Positions 1-11,385 of a stretch of DNA of 64,000 nucleotides are shown one piece after another. This DNA is from Eucalyptus grandis. Its lineage: Eukaryota > Streptophyta > Magnoliopsida > Myrtales > Myrtaceae. Numbering within the stretch: position 1 is the stretch's first letter; every line of letters starts with the position of its first letter. Location of the stretch: the NCBI RefSeq assembly GCF_016545825.1, contig NC_052622.1, positions 12,839,001 through 12,903,000 of the forward strand, in the 5' to 3' direction. The notes under the pieces were generated by a model. That model did not search any database, had not been told where the DNA came from, and saw only the letters and a program-made list of their open reading frames with translations. Position numbers and translations under genes: made by a program.

Positions 1-71
1 CGCCCGCATAACTGTGGCTAGGTGGGCCCCGCTGGCTTGCGGGGGAGAGGACAGCGTTTCAGATCTTCTTT

Positions 72-364
72 TTTATTCATATTCTCGACTGGGACATTCT
101 TGGACTTTGTCACATTAGTCAAACGACCGTTCGACCGATGGGCACTTGTTTCCAGGATAGAGCGAATAGGTCAAATGCGAAATTTCACAATGGACGTCTG
201 AACGACAGAGATTCCTTGCCCCATCTGTTGCCCCGGAATTGGATATTTTTGCTTCTCCACTAAGTTTTTTATTTTTGTTTTTTTGACATCGCGACATTAA
301 TTGAATTAAAGGAAAGGGAGCGTTTTTTTTTTTTTTCCACCCCTTCAGTTGGAGTAAGTTTCAT
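72..364 (-). repeat. Block inverted relative to copy B (7866-8160)
   Basis: Read on the minus strand this block follows 7866-8160 closely, while the DNA on both sides matches copy B directly. The inverted ends carry a short inverted match: tttttattcat near 71 and atgcaataaaaa near 363. That match could have mediated the flip. Confidence 0.7.
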
Positions 365-465
365 GCAATAAAAAAAGAGTGAAGGCTAATCTCATCATGC
401 AATAAACAAAAGATTTATGTGCCAAATGGGGCAGTGAACATCGCACGACGAACAAATAAACCTGG

Positions 466-884
466 AATAGAAATCGTTTGATAAAATTATTTCATTTTTT
501 ATTTTTGAAATAGATTTTTGTTCCAAAAATAGGTTTGGAATAAAAATTAAAAGTAAAAATTTTCTACTTCTCTATTTCTAGAACATAAATGAAAAATAAA
601 AATTATTCTCATCGTTCATCAACTGTCCTCCATCCATCGCGCCGATCGCCATCCGTTAGTTGTCACCGCCACCGGTCGCCGTTCGCCGACCACTTTGCAT
701 CATCGGTCCGTCACCGTCCGCAATGAAGAAATTTTGTATCGGTAGCAAACAAATTTCTATTTTTAAAGTAAAAATTTTATATCGTTATCAAACAAAGTAT
801 TTTGTTTAGAAAACCCATCTAGAAATAGAAATAAAAAATTTATTTCTCTTCCATAAATCAATTTTCGACAGAATGATTATCATT
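466..884. repeat. AT-rich insertion with a GC-rich core
   Basis: Copy B has only about 30 bp here (around 8258-8288). The insert has AT-rich arms with phrases such as 'aatcgtttgataa' and 'tcgttatcaaac', and a GC-rich core at about 625-720 with repeated cgccg. The layout is like the elements at 40498, 59880 and 60680. Exact ends and target duplication are unclear. Confidence 0.5.
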
Positions 885-2669
885 CACACCCTTAGCATGA
901 TTTGATCATGTAGATGTTACCGGGCGGTTCCACTACAAAATTCAAAATCGTTTCCTTTTTTTTTTTTAATACAAGGAATTGACTGCATTTTTTTCTTTAA
1001 AGAAGTTGGAATTTTTCGTATTTCGATTGATCTCTTTTATTTTTTAATTTTTTTCAATTGATTGTTCTTAGCGTAGATGGTCAAAATGCCGAGGGGGATT
1101 GAATGAGTAAAAGATTGTTTAAACGTTAAGAAATGACAGGCATAGGAATATTAAAAATATAAAGGAAAAAGTTAACTAACTGTGCTAACATCAACATATC
1201 TGCTTGCCGTCGTTCCGTGATACAATCTCGAGTTTGATAGTCCATGGCTGCGAGACGGCTAAGCTTGAGTGGCCATGGCTGTAGCCTTTTTTTTTTTTTT
1301 TTAAACAAATGTTCAAGCTATCAATTTATAACGGTGTCAAGTGTATGATAGTATATTCTAATGGCATCAATTCCATGTTGACAAAATTTGTCATATTGGA
1401 ACGCAAGGGGTGAATGGTGGCTTGCTTTTAAAGGTACGGAGCCATTTTTAAGAGAAAAAAGTAGAGGGACGATTTTGAATTTCAAGCAAAAGCAAGGAAA
1501 CCGACCGGTGATACCGTCCTTCGTAACATCTTGCAATTTTGGCCAGAATATATATATGTCTCTAGAGTACTTAAGCACACTTTATAAAAAATAATTCAAA
1601 ATTAATGAAATTTGGCTTAAAATGGATGGAAAAAAAAATCGGGTCCAATGGAAAGTATAAGTACTTACTCTGTATACTATCTAATAAATGCAAGCACTTG
1701 CTAATGTTTGTATCGCAACACAAACATGACATTGTTGTATCATATTATAGATAGCACAAAAGATAGGAAGTGCATGTGACGTAATCATCCAACAAAGAAA
1801 TTGAACAAGGCGACAAATTGCACTAACTATGGAAAAGTGCATATGTTTGAAAAATGTCGAATTGCTTTAGCACAATAGTCGAAAAGGGCATTAACTTTTA
1901 GCATAATACTAACCTCTCTTTTTTTCCATTATTGGCATGACATATATGAAACTTTAAATATTATGATTTGATTGGATACTGATAAATTTAAATAGATTCT
2001 ATCACTCGACACGACATCTAAAGGGAATTCCATTATTAAAGTCATTATTAGAAAAAAATTTCTCTCCATGGTCCAATGATCGATAATGGAGTGAAAAGCC
2101 TTTCTCATGTCACTTTTAAACATGGATTATGATTTGATCGTCAAAATCAAGAATGTTATTTTGAAATCTCAAAAAATGTGAGAAAATGTGAAAATTCAAA
2201 ATACTCATAATGATTTTGAACATTCATTTCGGGTGCGTATTGAACAAATGTTAGAATTTTAAGTGTTGAAATCAAAACTTAAATGTAAAGATCTTTGGAA
2301 AAACCAACCAAGTAGGAGAACTTACCAAACAAGTCTATGGATTTTAAACGGTTGGTGTTCTCAATATAAATACTTTTTATAGTGAACTGTATTAAAACAA
2401 ATTTATGTAGACACCAGGTCGGACAAGTTATAAATGGAGTCTTATTCAACACACGTAAATGCAAAGGGTTACATAAATTCACGGAATATGGTATAAGTGA
2501 AAAAATCATTGGATATGTCCCAAAAAGAATTTACAATTTTAAAAAATGAAGAGGTAAAAAAAAGGGCACTTTCTCACTTTGATTGGACAGTAGCGATAAT
2601 TAGTTTATCAAATTTCAAATATATTGAAGTTATAATGCCATCATGTATCTGTAATAAATTGTCAACTAG

Positions 2670-2717
2670 GTCGTTGTAGTATAGTGGTGAGTATTCCCGC
2701 CTTTCATGGCAACGACG
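2670..2717 (+). pseudogene. Truncated tRNA-Asp-like sequence
   Basis: The first 33 or so bases follow plant tRNA-Asp(GUC) through the acceptor 5' side, D-arm and 5' side of the anticodon stem (gtagtatagtggtgagtatt, then cccgcct). The sequence then jumps to a tggcaacgac end resembling the acceptor 3' side. The anticodon 3' side, variable region and T-arm are missing, roughly 24 bases. It cannot fold as a normal tRNA. Confidence 0.75.
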
Positions 2718-2861
2718 ACGCGCGATATTGTAATCCAATTATTGCAGCCTGTCCCACTCTCTGAAACCGCAACCCCCACCTTCCAAAAACCTAGTCCTTC
2801 GCTGCTCTCGGGGGCGGGCCGGGATCAAGGCGCCTCGTACTCAATGACTCACGTGGACAGC
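2718..2861. other. Spacer of unknown origin inside the broken CalS12 copy
   Basis: No similarity to the callose synthase gene or to other parts of the window is apparent, and there is no credible ORF. It separates the tRNA-like fragment from the callose synthase fragment. Confidence 0.5.
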
Positions 2862-2991
2862 GCAAGACAGGGAATGGTCTAGTGCAGCAAATACGAGGGT
2901 GGTCGATTTTCTTAAGGTAGCGCTTTTTTCGTCATCCCGAGCTGTCAGCCTCGGATCTCTTTATCATTCCTCGCATTCGAAATATCGTTGC
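2862..2991 (+). pseudogene. CalS12 internal fragment, out of order
   Basis: About 125 bp match 12627-12755 of the intact gene, the segment that encodes a membrane region around AANTRVVHFLEAALVFIIPE. Shared words include aatacgagggtggtc and tctctttatcat. Substitutions and small gaps destroy the frame. In the intact gene this segment lies about 1.2 kb downstream of the start codon, but here it sits directly upstream of the leader copy (2995), so the copy is rearranged. Confidence 0.75.
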
Positions 2992-2994
2992 CTG

Positions 2995-3525
2995 TCTCCC
3001 ACCGACCCCCAGCCCCGCGAAAAATCCACCCGCCCATTCCATCTCTTTTGTCCGTTGCTCTCTCTCTCCTCTCTTTCTCTCTCTACCTTTGCGCCCTAAG
3101 CTCGAGAGAATTTGAAGCTTTTTCACTCCAAAGCTTCAAGCAGCAGAAGTCCCGCCACACCTCCAGCCGAAAAACCTCTCTCCTGATCCGCCGCCGCCGT
3201 GTCTCCCCGTCGCATTCCCCCTCTCCTCCGGCGCACCCCCTGCCATGAGCCTCTGGCAGCACCCCCCTGACGCCGTCCCCCCGCCGCTGTCCCGGCCCGG
3301 CTGCACCCCCGACGGCGGCGGTGAGGAGGAGGTCTACAACATAATCCCCATCCACAACCTCCTCGCCGACCACCCCTCCCTCCGCTTCCCCCAAGTCCGC
3401 GCCACTGCCGCCACCCTCCGCTCTGTCGGCGACCTCCGGCAGCCGCCCTTCTCCACGTGGTGGCCCCACTACGACCTCCTCGACTGGCTCGCCCTCTTCT
3501 TCGGCTTCCAGGCGGAGAGCGTCCG
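2995..3525 (+). pseudogene. CalS12 leader and N-terminal fragment, cut by a retroelement
   Basis: The leader (about 2995-3244) matches 11160-11385, including the tcactccaaagcttcaagca segment and a shorter GCC run. An ATG at 3245 opens MSLWQHPPDAVPPPL, followed by a near copy of the CalS12 N-terminus (EEEVYNIIPIHNLLADHPSL, later DLLDWLALFFGFQ). The frame stays open for 94 codons and stops matching exactly at 3525, where a TG-starting LTR begins. The intact gene goes on NQREHLVLHLANLQMRLS; nothing like this reappears after the LTR. This is a broken tandem paralogue. It is useful because it keeps the frame at the site where the intact copy has lost a base. Confidence 0.85.
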
Positions 3526-4257
3526 TGTTGGAAATTGTTCCCCATTATTCTAGAATGTTGTATTAAGCCGACACTCTACATCAAGACCCAAGTAAGTCCA
3601 ACACTTGTCTCTCTATATGTAGATGATCTCATATATACAGGAAACAATGAGACAATGATCCGAGAATTTAAAGAAGAAATGATGAAGACATTTAAAATGA
3701 CGGACTTGGGCTTGATGAACTATTTCCTCGGTATTGAAGTCAATCAAGCTGAAGGAATTTTCATCTCGCAAAAGAAATATACCGAAAACCTCCTAAAGAA
3801 ATTCAAGATGAACTATTGCAAAGCAATTTCAACCCCGCTCATGACAAATGAAAAACTATTGAAGGAAGTGTTGGTGAGGGAGCTACATGATGTGGTTTTT
3901 ATGGTTAGCTCACCTTCACCAAAACATGGAGCACTTGCTCCTTTATATAGGTTGCCAAAGTAAGTGGAGGAAGTCTCTAGACTTCTCTACAAATAGCTAC
4001 TAACATAAGATAGAGAATTCTAGACTTCTCTTGAAGCATTCTAGAATTTTAGACTTCTCTTGAAGCTTCTCTAGACTTCTGTTGCTTGTTCTAGGATTTT
4101 CTTTGATGCTTGGCTTTTGCTTGCTTGCATTCCCATGTGAATCTTCTAGATTCAACTAGCAATCTCCATTCTCAACAATTCTAGAAGGTTCTCACCTTCA
4201 TGATTAAGTTAGTAGTTTCTAGATATTTTTAGAGAAAATGGATCACAATTTCCAACA
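3526..4257 (-). mobile_element. Copia-type LTR, minus orientation
   Basis: The ends are tgttggaaattgt (3526-3538) and acaatttccaaca (4245-4257), a TG...CA pair with a 13-bp inverted match. Directly outside the right end, 4258-4268 reads tcaagggggag on the minus strand, a good polypurine tract next to a 3' LTR, so the element runs right to left. The middle has tctagacttctcttgaag-like repeats. A + strand reverse transcriptase fragment (3568-3870) lies inside it. No target duplication is visible at the pseudogene junction. Confidence 0.65.
3568..3870 (+). pseudogene. Copia reverse transcriptase fragment
   Basis: The open frame reads PTLYIKTQ, then SLYVDDLIYTGNN with the YVDD catalytic motif of copia reverse transcriptases, then KTFKMTDLGLMNYFLGIEV, ISQKKYTENLLKKFKM and STPLMTNEKL. 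This is about 100 residues of the palm region; the rest of pol is absent. It lies on the + strand inside an LTR of minus orientation, so it is either a separate nested insertion or a rearranged piece of the same family. Confidence 0.85.
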
Positions 4258-4712
4258 CTCCCCCTTGATCCATTTTCGAGATAATCCGGACTTGTGTTGT
4301 AAAGTCTCGGACATACCTTGAAATTTCTCTTGTAATTTGTCCCATGTTTGTTATTCCGTCTTCGTTCCACGATCCCTTGTATCCTTTTGTCGAAACACTT
4401 GCACTTGCCTTTGAATGTGCATGTGTTTTCTTCAATGATGTCCCATATGTCTTGGGCCATCAAAATGCTCTTAGTTGTAGTTATTGGTTCGGGTTTGGCT
4501 CGGGCTTTGGCTTTGGCTCTTGTAGGCTGCCCGGCTCCGGCTTTGGTTCCGCTCGGCTCCGCTCGGCTCTGTTGGCTCTCGCCGAGCTCGCCTTGATTCG
4601 GCTCTAGCTCCGCTCTAACTCTATTGGCTCTCGCTCGGGCTCTGGCCTTTTTAGTTGAGGATGGTGAGGATAAACGCCCATAACCATCCAATATGCCTAG
4701 CTCTAGCTTCAC
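4258..4712 (-). mobile_element. 3' internal part of a minus-strand copia element
   Basis: It starts with the polypurine tract (4258-4268, minus). A minus-strand ORF covers 4209-4712, but its N-terminal half is low complexity (KARARARANRVRAEL and KAKARAKPEP) arising from ggctcg/ggcttt repeats at about 4484-4640. No conserved domain is evident. It is probably untranslated or degenerate 3' sequence of the element, not a cellular gene. Confidence 0.5.
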
Positions 4713-6246
4713 GGTCCCTTACACCTGGCTTAGTTACAAACCTGGGTGCATCTCTTGCTTACATTTCTTGTTCTACTATGCTCTCCCCTCTTTCCTATTT
4801 ATAGGGTGCTCTACCAACATCTCATGATGCATTTTTTTCTAAGCTAACTTTCGTCTCATAAATAATTTTAAGTCAGCATCCTTGACCCAATCTATTTTCT
4901 ATTAGTATCCCATCCAACATCTATTAAAATACATGTGTCCACACACACATATTATATCAAGTACGGTCATCTATTTTTCTCTCTTCCTTTTTATTTCGTT
5001 TCCCGTTTTAACACATGCGAGTAAGTACCGTCATATTGAGGGCAAGAAACTAAACATCCTCAAATGAGTATCAGGTGATACTAAGATCCACCATTGTGTC
5101 AGCTCCACCCTCAAAACTCGGCCACTGCCCCCATAGGATTTCATAGTGGAAAAGAAGACAAAAAATTTACATAACATGGTCATCTATACATGACAATTGA
5201 CAATTGGGAAAAATAGTCGTCAAACTCGAACATTTCGGAAAAATGACATAAATGATCTCTGAACTTTAGCCTAATATACAATGTAATCCTTACTTTTTTA
5301 ATTTGCTCAATTTGTATTTTGGTCTAATGTCTAATAAAGTCTCTAAACTTTAAATTTGTTCAGTGGGATCCTTAAGATTTTATTCATTTCATACAATTCA
5401 AATATTATATTGAACATTTACCAATAATTTAAAGATGTCGTTAAACATTTATGAATAGTTCGGAGATTATGTTAAACAAACTAAAAGTTAAAGGACCACA
5501 CTGCATATTAGACCAAAATTCCAAAAATCACATCAATTAAATTAAAATTTTGAGAATCACCTTGCGCGATAGATCAAAATTCAAGGAACATTGGAGCGAG
5601 GCGGGTGCTCCGTCGAGGCTGTCCGAGTCTTGATCGATGGCACGTTCTTCCCCTTTCAGCCCAGCACTCCGATGAAATGTAGCACCGAGCCTGCACAGAA
5701 ATATGGAGTAGGTGGGCTGGACTTACAGATGTTAGCAAAGCTCAATTGACATCGGCGGGTCACATCGAATTCCGGTAATCACGAGCCGGGCCGAGTTCTG
5801 GATGGGCTCGGGTCAAGCCTCGGTGGGTATCGATTGGGCTTGAGCTTGGGCTTGGTTTCAGTGGAGACGCACTGAGTTCTTCTTCACACGTCATCAGATC
5901 TGGAAAAAGAAAAGTGTTCCTGGCAGAAACACTTGAATAAAAATTGGCGGAAAAAAGCAAAAGCCCCCAAAAGCGCCGCTGCTTTGCCCCTTTTTTTCAA
6001 AGATTTGTTGGCCACTTCCCACTTCCCACCGGTAAGTGCTCCGGAGGGATTATCGAGCGCAACCAAAGTTCACCTGAGCCCAGATCACCTCCCCCGTTAG
6101 ATCGGAAGGGCCCCGAGCTAACCTCGCCTCATCCGACGGAGCACATCGACTACACTCCATGTTGCCGGGTGCACGGAAGGTTTTTCCTTTTGCCCCATTT
6201 GAACTGATCCAGTCGGGAGACCATGTGGGAGGCCACGTGGTGGTCC
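4713..6246. other. Intergenic stretch without a recognisable gene
   Basis: About 5210-5590 has phrases typical of dispersed plant repeats (aatgatctctgaactttag, ctctaaactttaaatttgtt) in repeated variants. At 5590-6246 the base composition is more balanced, with short ORFs of no recognisable family. Confidence 0.5.
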
Positions 6247-9200
6247 GCCCGCATAACTGCGGCTAGGTGGGTCCCACCGCTGGCTTGCGTGGGGACGGGA
6301 AAGCGTTTCAGATCTTCTTTTTTCCCCGAAAATTGTCGGAGCTGGCGCCCAGAGATTTCAATCTTTTGCGTATTTTGGGACTTTTTCGCCGCAATCGCGG
6401 AGCGCGTTTTGACCTTTGGAAGGCGGGGCCGAGGGGGTCGGGTTGTCATGTCGACTGAGGTTGGCCACCGAGGTAAAGACACGCTACCGCGTCGACTGCA
6501 GGAGAAAGCTTATGTTTCACCCCGAGGAATCGCGTTCGTTGAAGAGCGTGTTCGTGACGAATTAGAATTATTCGTGAGGAAGAAAGATACTCTTTTATTC
6601 TGATCGTGTAATGAATGATAAGACAAGACACGCGGAAGTCCCAGAAAACTGATTTGTGGAAAGTGCTTCCGTTCGATCAAATAAAACGTCACTCCGCAAA
6701 AGGAAATCACCCCATCCTAGACGCCTGAATATTTTGAGAGCGATGGAAACCCAATTCGGCACAACATGATGTCATCCGGATGTCGATCTTTGAAATTTGA
6801 GTGGGGTCTATGAAGACTTTAAGGATACAAATAACAAAATTTCTGGAATATAAATTAATTTGTGGCCAAAAATTAATTTCTTAATTTTTATTTCAGAAAT
6901 TGAGAAGTTAAAAATTTTAATTTTCGATTTATTCTTCAAATCTATTTCTATAATAGAAATTTATTCCAAAAATAGAAAAATCAAAGTGTATTATCAAACG
7001 AATTTTTGTTTCAAATCTATTACGGAAACGGAAAACAAAAAATTAAATAAGTATAAATTTTATCATACGTACCATAAGAGTTACGTAAAAAAGGGAAAAA
7101 AAGGAAAGTAAAAAAAAAAAAAATCAAAGATTACGAGTGAGTTTGATTCTACTTTGGAAATGGGTCTTGGCATAATGCATATACTAAAAGTCAAAACCCT
7201 TTGAGAAAATGTAAGTTGCATTTGGTAAAAACTCTTTATACAAAATAACTTTGGGTGAGTAATATTTGGCAAAAAGGATTTAGTATGGGGCTTTGACTAT
7301 AATTTTTCCTTTTTTTTATTATAAAGAAATCAAATCTTTCACCGGTCATCTAGAGTCGCATAACCTCAACCGGCCCTTGCTCAGGCAAGCACGCAACATT
7401 GCATGAGTGGTTCGACCTCATCAGTCTTTCACTTATTAGATCTGACCTCGTTGGCCTCGAAGAAGATGAATAGTAGTAACGAGGGGCAAAATCGAAAAAT
7501 CAAAGAATTTGCAATGGTAGTTTTAGAAGAAAAAAATTATTTAACCCTGGTTTTATCATTCTATAGATCACTACTATTGTAACCTTTTCAACATCTCCAA
7601 GTCTAGATCTAGCTAAAAATAGCATTTCCCCAATCTTGGGAAAACTAAACCAAACACTTTATATAAAAATCCATGGCCAAAATTATTAGATTGACAATGG
7701 AGCAAATTCACACGTAAGTATATGGACCCGGTACACAGCTGACGCGGAAACGTTAACGATCTTTCTCGCCCGCTTTTCTTTCCCCCACCCCTGTCGAAAC
7801 AGGGCCCTTTCGAGGTTGAGCCTCGGGGGAGTTGGTTGAGCGGTTGGAACGGTCCGCACGCCAGAGAGAAACTTACTCCAACCGAAGGGGTGGAAAAAAA
7901 ACCGCTCCCTTTCCTTTAATTCAATTAATGTCGCGGCGTCAAACAAAAATAAAAAATAAAAACTTAGTGGTGAAGCAGAAATATTCAATTCCGGGGTAAC
8001 GGAGGGGGCAAGGAATTTCGGTCGTTCCGACGTCAATTCCCAAATCTCAAATTTTCCCATTTGACCTATTCGCTCTGTTCTGGAAACAAGTGCCCATCGG
8101 TCTAACGGTCGTTTGTCTTATGCGACAAAGTCTAATAATGTCCCAGTCGAGAATATGAATAAAAAAAGAATGAAGGTAAGGTAAATCTCATCATGCCATA
8201 AACAAAAGATTTATGTCCCGAATGGGCCGGTGAACATCGCACGACAGGACGAATAAAGCGCTCCCATTATAGCGTTCACTCCACGTTACCTTAGCATGAT
8301 TTGACCATGGCGATGTTACCGGGGCGGTTCCACTACGAAATTCAAAACTGTTCATTTTTTTTAATTATCACGAGAATTGACTGCGTTTTATTTTTTAAGA
8401 AGTTGGGATTTTTCGTCTCTCGATTGATCTCTTTTATTTTTTTATTTTTTTTCAGTTGATTGTTGTTGGCATGGATGGTTGAAATGCTGAGTTGGCGATC
8501 GAAAATGCCGATGTGACTGAATGAGTAAAAGATTGTTTAAAAGTTAAGAAATGATAGGCGTATGAATATTAAAAAAATAAACTAATTTTGCTGACATCGA
8601 CATATCCACTCGCCTGTCTTGCCGTCGTTTCGTGATAAAGTCTCAAGTTTGATATTCCATGGCTGTGAGACAACAAAGCTTGAGTGGCCATGGTTGCCAC
8701 AAGCACAACGTCAAGATACGCGTAGTCTTTATTTCTTTCTAAACGAATGTTCAAACTATCGATTTATATCAGTGTCAAGTATATGACAGCATATTCTAAT
8801 GGCATCAATTCCATGTCGACAAAATTTGTCATATTGGAACGCGAGGGGCGAACGGTGGCTTGCTTTTAAAAGTACGGAGCCATTTTGAAGATAAAAAAGT
8901 GGAGGGACGATTTTGAATTTGAAGCCAAAACAAGGAAACCCACCGGTGATACCATCCTACGTAACATCTTGCAATTTTGGCCAGAATAATATATATGTCT
9001 CTAGAGTACTTAAGCGCACTTTATAAAAAATAATTCAAAATTAACGAAATTTGACTTAACATGGATGGAAAAAAATTTGAGTCCGATGGAAAGTACAAAT
9101 ACTTACTTTGTATACTATCTAATAAATGCAAGCACTCACTAACACGATCAGTATTCATATCGCGACATGAACATGACATCGTCGTATCATATCAGAGATA

Positions 9201-10075
9201 GCACAAAAGATAGGAAGTGCATGTGACGTAATCATCCAACAAAGAAATTGAGCAAGGCGACGAATTGCACTAACTATAGAAAAGTGCATATATTTGAAAA
9301 ATGTCGAATTGCTTTAGTACAGTAGTCGAAAGGGCATTAGCTTTTAGCATGATACTAACCTTTTTTTTTCCATTATTGGCATGACAGATATGAAACTTTA
9401 AATATTACGATTTGATTGGACACCGTTAAATTTAAACACATTCCTTCACTCGACACATAGCATTTAAAGGGGATTCCATTATTAGTGTCATTAGCAGGAA
9501 CTTTTATTCTCCATGGTCCAATAATCGATTATGGAATAAAAAGCCTTTCCGAGGTGACTTTTAAACGTGGATTTGATTTGATCGCCAAAATCAAAAATGT
9601 TATTCTGAAATCTCAAAAATGTGAGAAAATGCGAAAATTCAAAATACTCATAATGATTTTGAACATTTATTTCAGGTTCGTATTGAATAAATGTTAGAAT
9701 TTTAAGTGTTGAAATCAAAGCTTAAATGTAAAGATCTTTGGAAGAACTAACCAAATAGGAGAACTTACCAAACACATCTGATAGATTTTAAACGGCTGGC
9801 ATTCTCAATATAAATACTTTTCATAATGAACTGTATTAAAATGTATTTATGTGGACGCTGGGTTAGGCAATTTATGAATAGAGTCTTTTATTCAACCGCG
9901 TAGATGCAAAGGGCTACATAAATTCGCGGAATATACTATAATTAAAAGAATCATTGTACGTGTCCTAAAATGTAATTATAATTTAAAAAATTAGAAGAGG
10001 TAAAAAAAATGACACTTTCTCAATTCGATTGGACAGCGGCGATAGTTATTTAATCAACTTTCAAATATATTGAGT
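6247..10075 (+). repeat. Downstream copy B of the CalS12 5' flank
   Basis: This is the partner of 1-2630. 6247-6322 matches 1-74. 7866-8160 matches 72-364 inverted. 8157-10075 matches 364-2630. The part 6323-7865 has no counterpart in copy A. It contains an AT-rich piece at about 6835-7110 (gtgtattatcaaacgaattt) that resembles the arms of the AT-rich elements elsewhere. No gene is apparent. Confidence 0.8.
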
Positions 10076-11185
10076 GAAATTGGCTCATGAGTTTCTTGGT
10101 TTCATCCTTCAACTTCTTTAATTTTACGAGGAGGTCTCATTTGAGCATGATAAACAATTAAAGTTGCAACACTAAATGATATTGTCGCATTAATAGACAC
10201 TTATAGATAACTCATTTTAGTTTTGCATATGTAATTTTAGATCACTCTCCTCTGATCCATGCGTGTAACTCAGTACTCCCTTGGTCCTCCTGTCACTCTA
10301 CGAGCATGCCAGAAGCCACTACTCCCTATTTAGGTCCTTTTGCTGCCATGGTGACTTTCCACCCCTCGTCGAACTAGGTTGAATTCGCACTTGGGATAAA
10401 AGCTCCAAGAAAACAGTTACTTGCCTATTGCCTTTTCCTATTAAGGGTGAGCATGATTTTAGGGTGAAATCGAGAATTTGAGAACTAAATTGATCGGAGC
10501 TGATTTGGTTCTTAGGTTTATGAGATGTAGAGTAGGTTTTTTTTTTTTGATTGAAAGATGTAGAGTAGGTTGTAGAGCTAAAAAATTGGGACATTTTCCG
10601 ATAGGTTAGGTTCTCATTGAAATTGGGAATTGGGAACTCATAATAAGTTTTTAGTGTTTATCTTGTTTTACATTCTCGCGCGACATCCCATGATGACTAA
10701 TAATTAATATATAATATAAAATTACTAATCTAAACTTTCTACTTTGGGCGATATCTATAATCGAGATTTTCACTTTATTTATATTTCACAGTAGTTCTGT
10801 GTCTAAATATAGGTTGTGATAAGTAGATTGTGTAATATGTAATAATTGATTGTAATATTTCAATTAAGATTAAGAGGGAACGATTTTGGAACATGTGAGG
10901 GATAGATATTAGATTTTTGGACACGTAGGGTAGGTTTCGGCTCCCAAAATGAAAAAAAAGAACTGTTCCGATGGATAAACGGAACTTTAAAAAAGCAAAA
11001 TCCAAGGGTCCCCAGCGGCGGAATAAAAATACGAACGGCGCGATGAAAAAGAAATACCCGGGGATGTGCCTCGAAAAGATCAAAAGGAGACTGTTGTCTT
11101 GTCTCCTCCCCCGTCATAAGCCATCCCCAAACTCGCTTTTCCCTTTTTCCCTCATCTCTCCCACCTCCGCGCCCCCCAATCCCTT
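10076..11185 (+). promoter_or_regulatory. Probable CalS12 upstream/promoter region
   Basis: This is the DNA between the duplicated flank and the leader of the callose synthase gene. It is AT-rich to about 10970, then more GC-rich. No TATA box or transcription start can be fixed with confidence. An upstream ATG at 10971 opens a frame running into the gene body, but it has no family support as a start. Confidence 0.4.
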
Positions 11186-11309
11186 TTGCCCGTTACTCTC
11201 TCCGTACCTCTGCCCGTTGCTCGAGAGAATTTCAAGCTTTTTTCACTCCAAAGCTTCAAGCAGCAGAACACCCGCCACACCTCCAGCCGGAAAAGCTCTC
11301 TCTCCCGAT

Positions 11310-11341
<32 letters not shown>

Positions 11342-11385
11342 TCTCTCCCGTCGCATTCCCCCTCTCCTCCGGCGCGCCCCACGCC
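11186..11385 (+). promoter_or_regulatory. CalS12 5' leader with a GCC repeat
   Basis: This segment is conserved with 3020-3244 of the broken copy and leads directly to the family start codon at 11386, so it is probably 5' UTR. A (GCC)n run of about 10 units lies at 11311-11339; the broken copy has only about four units at the same place. Confidence 0.6.

Larger units (their letters stand above)
1..2630 (+). repeat. Upstream copy A of the CalS12 5' flank (tandem duplication)
   Basis: Positions 1-74 match 6247-6322, and about 364-2630 match 8157-10075 in the same orientation, with many point changes. Between them, about 72-364 matches 7866-8160 in the opposite orientation. About 1.5 kb present in copy B (6323-7865) is absent here, and an AT-rich insert (466-884) is present only here. 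Since the CalS12 leader and N-terminus follow each copy (2995 and 11186), this is best read as a tandem duplication of the callose synthase 5' region that starts before the window. No coding sequence is recognisable. Confidence 0.8.

Noticed and set aside
4209..4712. A 167-codon minus-strand ORF as a possible cellular gene.
   Set aside because: It crosses a polypurine tract and LTR end, and half of it is low-complexity repeat, so it belongs to the copia remnant.
1..10075. The possibility that 1-2630 and 6247-10075 are the two LTRs of one large retrotransposon.
   Set aside because: The similarity also includes the CalS12 leader and N-terminus, one block is inverted, and no TG...CA ends or primer site frame the copies.
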